This document shows positions 5,696 to 8,838 of a stretch of 8,838 nt of DNA, piece by piece. Positions within the stretch are counted from its first letter, which is position 1, and the number at the start of each line of letters is the position of its first letter. The stretch covers positions 1-8,838 of the forward strand of contig SLGN01000370.1 of NCBI GenBank assembly GCA_007123695.1, given 5' to 3'. The notes beneath the pieces are model-generated. The model did no database searches and was not told the origin of the DNA. It saw nothing but the letters and a program-made list of their open reading frames with translations. Made by a program: the position numbers and the translations under genes. Origin of the DNA: Verrucomicrobiales bacterium (GTDB taxonomy: Bacteria > Verrucomicrobiota > Verrucomicrobiia > Verrucomicrobiales > DEV007).

Positions 5696-6604
5696 TCAGC
5701 GGTCGGCGGCGAGGGCGAGGAGGACGGCCTTCTGGGCGTGGAGGCGGTTCTCGGACTGCTGGAAGATCTCGTCGGCGCGTTCCTCGAAGAGTTCTCCGCA
5801 GATCTCCTTGTCGCGGTAGGCGGGGAGGCAGTGCTGCACGATGGCCCCGGGATTGGCGAGGGCGACGATGTCCTTGTTGATCTGGTAGGGGGCGAGGGTG
5901 CGGAGGCGATCTTCGGCCTCGGCCTCGCGGCCCATGCTGACCCAGGTGTCGGTGTAGAGGACGTCGGCGCCGCGGGCGGCGGCGGCGACGTCTTCGGTGA
6001 TGGTGAGGGGGGCCTCGCCGAGTCGGGCGAGGAAGGCGGCGTCGGGCTGGAAGGGCGGGGGCGCGGCGATGGCGAGTTCGAAGCCGAGCCGCTTGGCGGC
6101 CCAGGCCCAGGAGCGGCCCATGTTGCAGTCGCCGTCGCCGAAGAAGGCGACCTTGCGGCCTTCCCATCCGCCGAGGCGCTCGCGGATGGTGAGGAGGTCG
6201 GCGAGAATCTGGCAGGGGTGTTCCTCGTCGGTGAGGGCGTTGATCGTGGGAATGCCGCCGTATTCGGCGAAATCGACGACGTCCTGCTGGTCGAAGGTGC
6301 GGATGATGGCCCCGTGGACCATGCGCCCGAGGACGCGGGCGGTGTCCTTGATCGGCTCGCCGCGGCCGAGCTGGATGTCGGCGGAACTCAGGAAAAGGGC
6401 GCGGGCGCCGAGTTCGGTGAGCCCGACGTCGAAGCTGACGCGGGTGCGGGTGGAGGACTTGGTGAAGATCATGGCCCAGGTTTCTCCGGCGAGGGCGGTG
6501 GTGATGACGCCGCGGGTGCGCTCGGACTTGAGGACGAGGGCGTGCTCGACGAGGGCGGTGATCTCTGCCGCGGTGAGCGGCTCGATGCCGAGGAGGTGCT
6601 TCAT
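5696..6604 (-). CDS. argF: Ornithine carbamoyltransferase
   Basis: Transfers the carbamoyl group of carbamoyl phosphate to ornithine to form citrulline, the sixth step of arginine synthesis, in the cytoplasm. The 302-residue length is normal for the family. The carbamoyl-phosphate loop is STRTR at 51-55, with the conserved FTKS before it. HPCQ is at 129-132, FFGDGDCNMGRS begins the ornithine domain near 154, the ornithine-binding D..VSMG loop is at 219-225, and the catalytic HCLPAYR is at 258-264. HCLPA and the SMG loop separate it from aspartate carbamoyltransferase, and the STRTR context from acetylornithine carbamoyltransferase. The ATG at 6604 gives the canonical N-terminus (KHLLGIEPLTAAEI); the longer open frame upstream runs through argD in another register and is a shadow. 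It starts 41 nt after the argD stop with no visible Shine-Dalgarno, so it is probably part of the same operon. Confidence 0.96.
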   Translation of the reverse strand: MKHLLGIEPLTAAEITALVEHALVLKSERTRGVITTALAGETWAMIFTKSSTRTRVSFDVGLTELGARALFLSSADIQLGRGEPIKDTARVLGRMVHGAIIRTFDQQDVVDFAEYGGIPTINALTDEEHPCQILADLLTIRERLGGWEGRKVAFFGDGDCNMGRSWAWAAKRLGFELAIAAPPPFQPDAAFLARLGEAPLTITEDVAAAARGADVLYTDTWVSMGREAEAEDRLRTLAPYQINKDIVALANPGAIVQHCLPAYRDKEICGELFEERADEIFQQSENRLHAQKAVLLALAADR

Positions 6605-6645
6605 GGATGGGGCGGGCCCCGGGGACGGGACCGAATAGGGTTGGT

Positions 6646-7965
6646 TCAGCGGCCCGACAGGGTTGAGAGGACCTGGTCGAAGATGGCGAGGGCCTCGTCG
6701 ACTTCGGCGTCGGTGACGTTCAGGGGCGGCAGCCACCGCACCACGGTCTCGCCGGCGGGCACGGTGAGGAGCCCGGCCCCGCGTGCGGCGTCGACGACGA
6801 AGAGCGAGGGCGTCTTCCCCGATTCGGAAAAGCCGGGAGCCGACTGCATCGCGGCGGGGTCGAGGACGAAGCCGAGCATGAGGCCGAGACCGCGGAGGCC
6901 GGAGACGCAGGGGTGGTTCCAGCCCGCGGCGGCCTCGCGGATGCGCGATTCCTGCCGCTTCACGTTGGCGAGGACGCCGCCGCGTTCGATTTCGCCGAGC
7001 ACGGCGAGGGCGGCGGCGCAGGCGAGGGGGGTGCCGCCGAAGGTCGATCCGTGGGTGCCGGGACCGAGGGCGGCGGCGTGGTCGTCGGCGACCCAGAAGG
7101 CGCCGATGGGGAAACCGCCGGCGAAGCCTTTGGCCCAACTGGCGGCGTCGGGTTCGGCGACCGTCCCGGAGCCGGCCAGCACGGTGCGCCAACCGCACCA
7201 GTCGCCGGTGCGTCCGGCCCCGCATTGGACCTCGTCGAACATGAGGAGAAGGTCGAACTCGTCGCGCAGCCGCGCGGCCTCGGCGAGAAACTCGGGCGTG
7301 GCGACGTGGATGCCGCCCTCGCCCTGGACCGCCTCGACGAGGATCGCGGCGGTGCGGTCGGTGACGGCGTCGCGCAGAGCGGCGGGATCGTTGAAGGGCA
7401 CATGGACGAAGCCGGGCAGCAGCGGGTCGAAGCCGAGCTTGACCTTGTCCTGCCCGGTCGCGGCGATCCCGCCGAGGGTGCGGCCGTGGAAGGACTGGCG
7501 GCAGGTGACGATCTCGTTCTTTTCGGCCTCCGGCCCGAATTTTTCCCAGGCGCGGCGACGGGCCAGCTTGATGAGGCCGTCGTTGGCCTCGGCGCCGCTG
7601 TTGCAGAAGAAGACCTTGCCGGGGCGTTCCATGATCCGCTCGACGACGAAGCGGGCGAGCTCGGCCTGCTCGCGCACCCAGTAGAGGTTCGAGCAATGGA
7701 CGAGCTTGGCGGCCTGCCGGGCGAGGGCCTCGGCCATGACGGCGGGGCTGTGCCCGAGGGAGCAGACCGCCACGCCGCTGGAGAAGTCGAGGTAGCGCCG
7801 TCCTTCCTCGGACCAAAGCGCGGCGCCCTCGCCGCGCTCGAAGGCGATGGGGAAGCGGCCGTAGTTTCCGAGGACGTAGGCGTCCATCAGCTCCTCGGTG
7901 GAGGCGCGGTCGGCGGCGGGCTCCGGTCGGGGCGGCGCGGGGGCGAGTGGAGGGGAGGAGTTCAT
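6646..7965 (-). CDS. argD: Acetylornithine aminotransferase (class III PLP enzyme)
   Basis: Transfers an amino group from glutamate to N-acetylglutamate semialdehyde, giving N-acetylornithine. The product has 439 residues, longer than the usual 390-410. Visible motifs are GVAVCSLGH near 64-72, NSGAEAND at 122-129 for PLP phosphate, FHGRT at 159-163, EAVQGEGG at 211-218, DEVQCGAGRTG at 244-254, the Schiff-base lysine K279 in SWAKGF, and HGSTFGGTPLAC at 305-316. DEVQC has Cys where Thr is usual. The extra length comes from a Pro-rich N-terminus (about residues 4-16) and an insertion near 370-392. The start at 7965 overlaps the argB stop as ATGA, a translational-coupling arrangement. A later ATG at residue 28 (7884) would remove the odd N-terminus and is the alternative. 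Acetylornithine is favoured over other class III substrates by its place between argB and argF. Confidence 0.94.
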   Translation of the reverse strand: MNSSPPLAPAPPRPEPAADRASTEELMDAYVLGNYGRFPIAFERGEGAALWSEEGRRYLDFSSGVAVCSLGHSPAVMAEALARQAAKLVHCSNLYWVREQAELARFVVERIMERPGKVFFCNSGAEANDGLIKLARRRAWEKFGPEAEKNEIVTCRQSFHGRTLGGIAATGQDKVKLGFDPLLPGFVHVPFNDPAALRDAVTDRTAAILVEAVQGEGGIHVATPEFLAEAARLRDEFDLLLMFDEVQCGAGRTGDWCGWRTVLAGSGTVAEPDAASWAKGFAGGFPIGAFWVADDHAAALGPGTHGSTFGGTPLACAAALAVLGEIERGGVLANVKRQESRIREAAAGWNHPCVSGLRGLGLMLGFVLDPAAMQSAPGFSESGKTPSLFVVDAARGAGLLTVPAGETVVRWLPPLNVTDAEVDEALAIFDQVLSTLSGR

Positions 7966-8838
7966 TGCACGATTTCGGTGCCGATGCCCTCGGTGGTGAA
8001 GATCTCGAGCAGGAGGGAGTGGGAGATGCGCCCGTCGATGAGGTGGACCTTGCCCACGCCGGCGCGCAGCGCCTCGACCGAGGAGCGCAGCTTCGGGATC
8101 ATGCCGCCGGCGACGGTGCCGTCGGCGACGAGCCCCTCGACCTCGTCGGAGCGGAGCGAGTGGATCAGGGTGCTCTCGTCGCGGGGATCGCGCATCAGGC
8201 CGAGGACGTCGCTGAGGTAGACGAGCTTGGTCGCCTTGAGTTCGGCGGCGAGGGCGCTCGCGGCGAGGTCGGCGTTGACGTTGAGGCTGAGCCCGGTGCC
8301 GGTCTCCGAGGCGATGGGCGAAACGACGGGGACGACTTCGCCGGCGATGGCGGCGTGGATTTTGGAAAGGTCGAACCCGACGACCCGTCCGACCCGGCCG
8401 AGGGAGACCTCGCGTGCCTCGTCCTGCGACCATCCGGAGATGCGCTCGCCGATGAAGGCCTCGCTGCCCGGCACGCCGAGGGCGCGGCCGCCGTAGGCCT
8501 CGATGCCGCGGACGAGGCCGGGGTTGATCTCGCCGCTCAGGGTGCGCTCGACGAGCTCCATGGCGGTGTCGGAGGTGATGCGGAGCCCGCCGACGAACTC
8601 GGCCTCGAGGCCGGCCGCCGTCATCGCGGCGGAGATGGCCTTGCCGCCTCCATGGACGAGGACCGGATTGATCCCGGCGACTTCCATGAAGACGATGTCG
8701 CGGAGGAGCCGCCGCACCAGCGCGGGGTCGTCCATGGCGCTGCCGCCGACCTTGATCAGGAAGGTGTGTCCGCGGAACTGCTGCAGGTAGGGGAGCGCTT
8801 CGAGGAGGACGGCCGCCTTGTCGATCTGCTGCTGGAAG
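7962..8838 (-). CDS. argB: N-acetylglutamate kinase, arginine-sensitive type (5' end cut by window)
   Basis: Phosphorylates N-acetyl-L-glutamate in the second step of arginine synthesis. The frame is open to the window edge, and 291 residues are visible, so only a few N-terminal residues and the start codon are missing. Counting from the first visible residue, motifs are the nucleotide-binding IKVGGSAM at 28-35, HGGGKAIS from 62, FVGGLRIT at 81-88, LNVNAD at 185-190, VYLSDVLGLM, and GGMIPK ending at the phosphate-binding K249. An internal ATG at 8735 is not the start, because it would remove the essential IKVGG segment. Upstream of that segment a helix (IDKAAVLLEALPYLQQF) matches the N-terminal helix of hexameric, arginine-inhibited kinases, and the C-terminus HLIDGRISHSLLLE..TTEGIGT fits the arginine-site signature. 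argD overlaps the stop by ATGA. The operon promoter and probably other arg genes lie beyond the right edge. Confidence 0.96.
   Translation of the reverse strand, partial: FQQQIDKAAVLLEALPYLQQFRGHTFLIKVGGSAMDDPALVRRLLRDIVFMEVAGINPVLVHGGGKAISAAMTAAGLEAEFVGGLRITSDTAMELVERTLSGEINPGLVRGIEAYGGRALGVPGSEAFIGERISGWSQDEAREVSLGRVGRVVGFDLSKIHAAIAGEVVPVVSPIASETGTGLSLNVNADLAASALAAELKATKLVYLSDVLGLMRDPRDESTLIHSLRSDEVEGLVADGTVAGGMIPKLRSSVEALRAGVGKVHLIDGRISHSLLLEIFTTEGIGTEIVQ

Noticed and set aside
2926..5880. 984-codon open frame on the plus strand opposite the haem protein gene
   Set aside because: The translation is repetitive Gly/Val/Glu/Asp with no domain or motif, as expected from the antisense of a high-GC3 gene. 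The minus-strand product has a signal peptide, a haem motif and known domains.
5738..8220. Long plus-strand frames across the arg genes (5738-7684 and 6913-8220)
   Set aside because: They are antisense to argF, argD and argB, which carry full sets of catalytic motifs. The plus-strand translations are low-complexity Gly/Ala/Glu/Arg.

Overview
The window is a GC-rich chromosomal segment, most likely from the PVC superphylum (Verrucomicrobiota or Planctomycetota). The main evidence is the large exported protein at 2743-5532. It joins an N-terminal 'membrane-bound dehydrogenase' beta-propeller domain to a C-terminal CxxCH haem-binding domain, a pairing known almost only from Verrucomicrobia and Planctomycetes. 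I cannot place the organism more finely from sequence alone. None of the five visible gene starts has a strong Shine-Dalgarno sequence.

Layout. Plus strand: 1-699 is the 3' part of ribBA (end of the RibB domain plus a complete GTP cyclohydrolase II domain). 750-1205 is a QueD/PTPS-family 6-carboxytetrahydropterin synthase. Everything after that is on the minus strand and converges on queD with only 36 bp between the two stops. Read in transcription order from the right edge: argB (N-acetylglutamate kinase, lacking only its first few codons), argD (acetylornithine aminotransferase, overlapping argB by ATGA), argF (ornithine carbamoyltransferase, 41 nt after argD), a 163-bp spacer, the PVC-type haem-binding protein, a 328-bp non-coding interval, and a sugar-type ABC transporter substrate-binding lipoprotein.

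How the genes fit together. argB-argD-argF encodes three steps of arginine synthesis (acetylglutamate phosphorylation, transamination, and ornithine to citrulline) and looks like one translationally coupled operon. ArgB carries the N-terminal helix and C-terminal signature of arginine-feedback-inhibited kinases. ribBA and queD both start pathways from GTP-derived compounds (riboflavin and queuosine/deazapurine). The PVC cytochrome-like protein and the orphan binding protein are probably exported and may act in uptake or oxidation of organic substrates, but nothing here fixes their substrates.

The genes are largely ordinary housekeeping and PVC-lineage genes, and I found no convincing new multi-gene system. 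The most unusual stretch is the interval at about 2494-2726: a string of hairpins, two of them mutually exclusive, bounded by imperfect inverted repeats and placed just after a stop codon. It looks like a REP/MITE-like element or a structured RNA. No tRNA, rRNA, CRISPR array, transposase or phage gene was seen.
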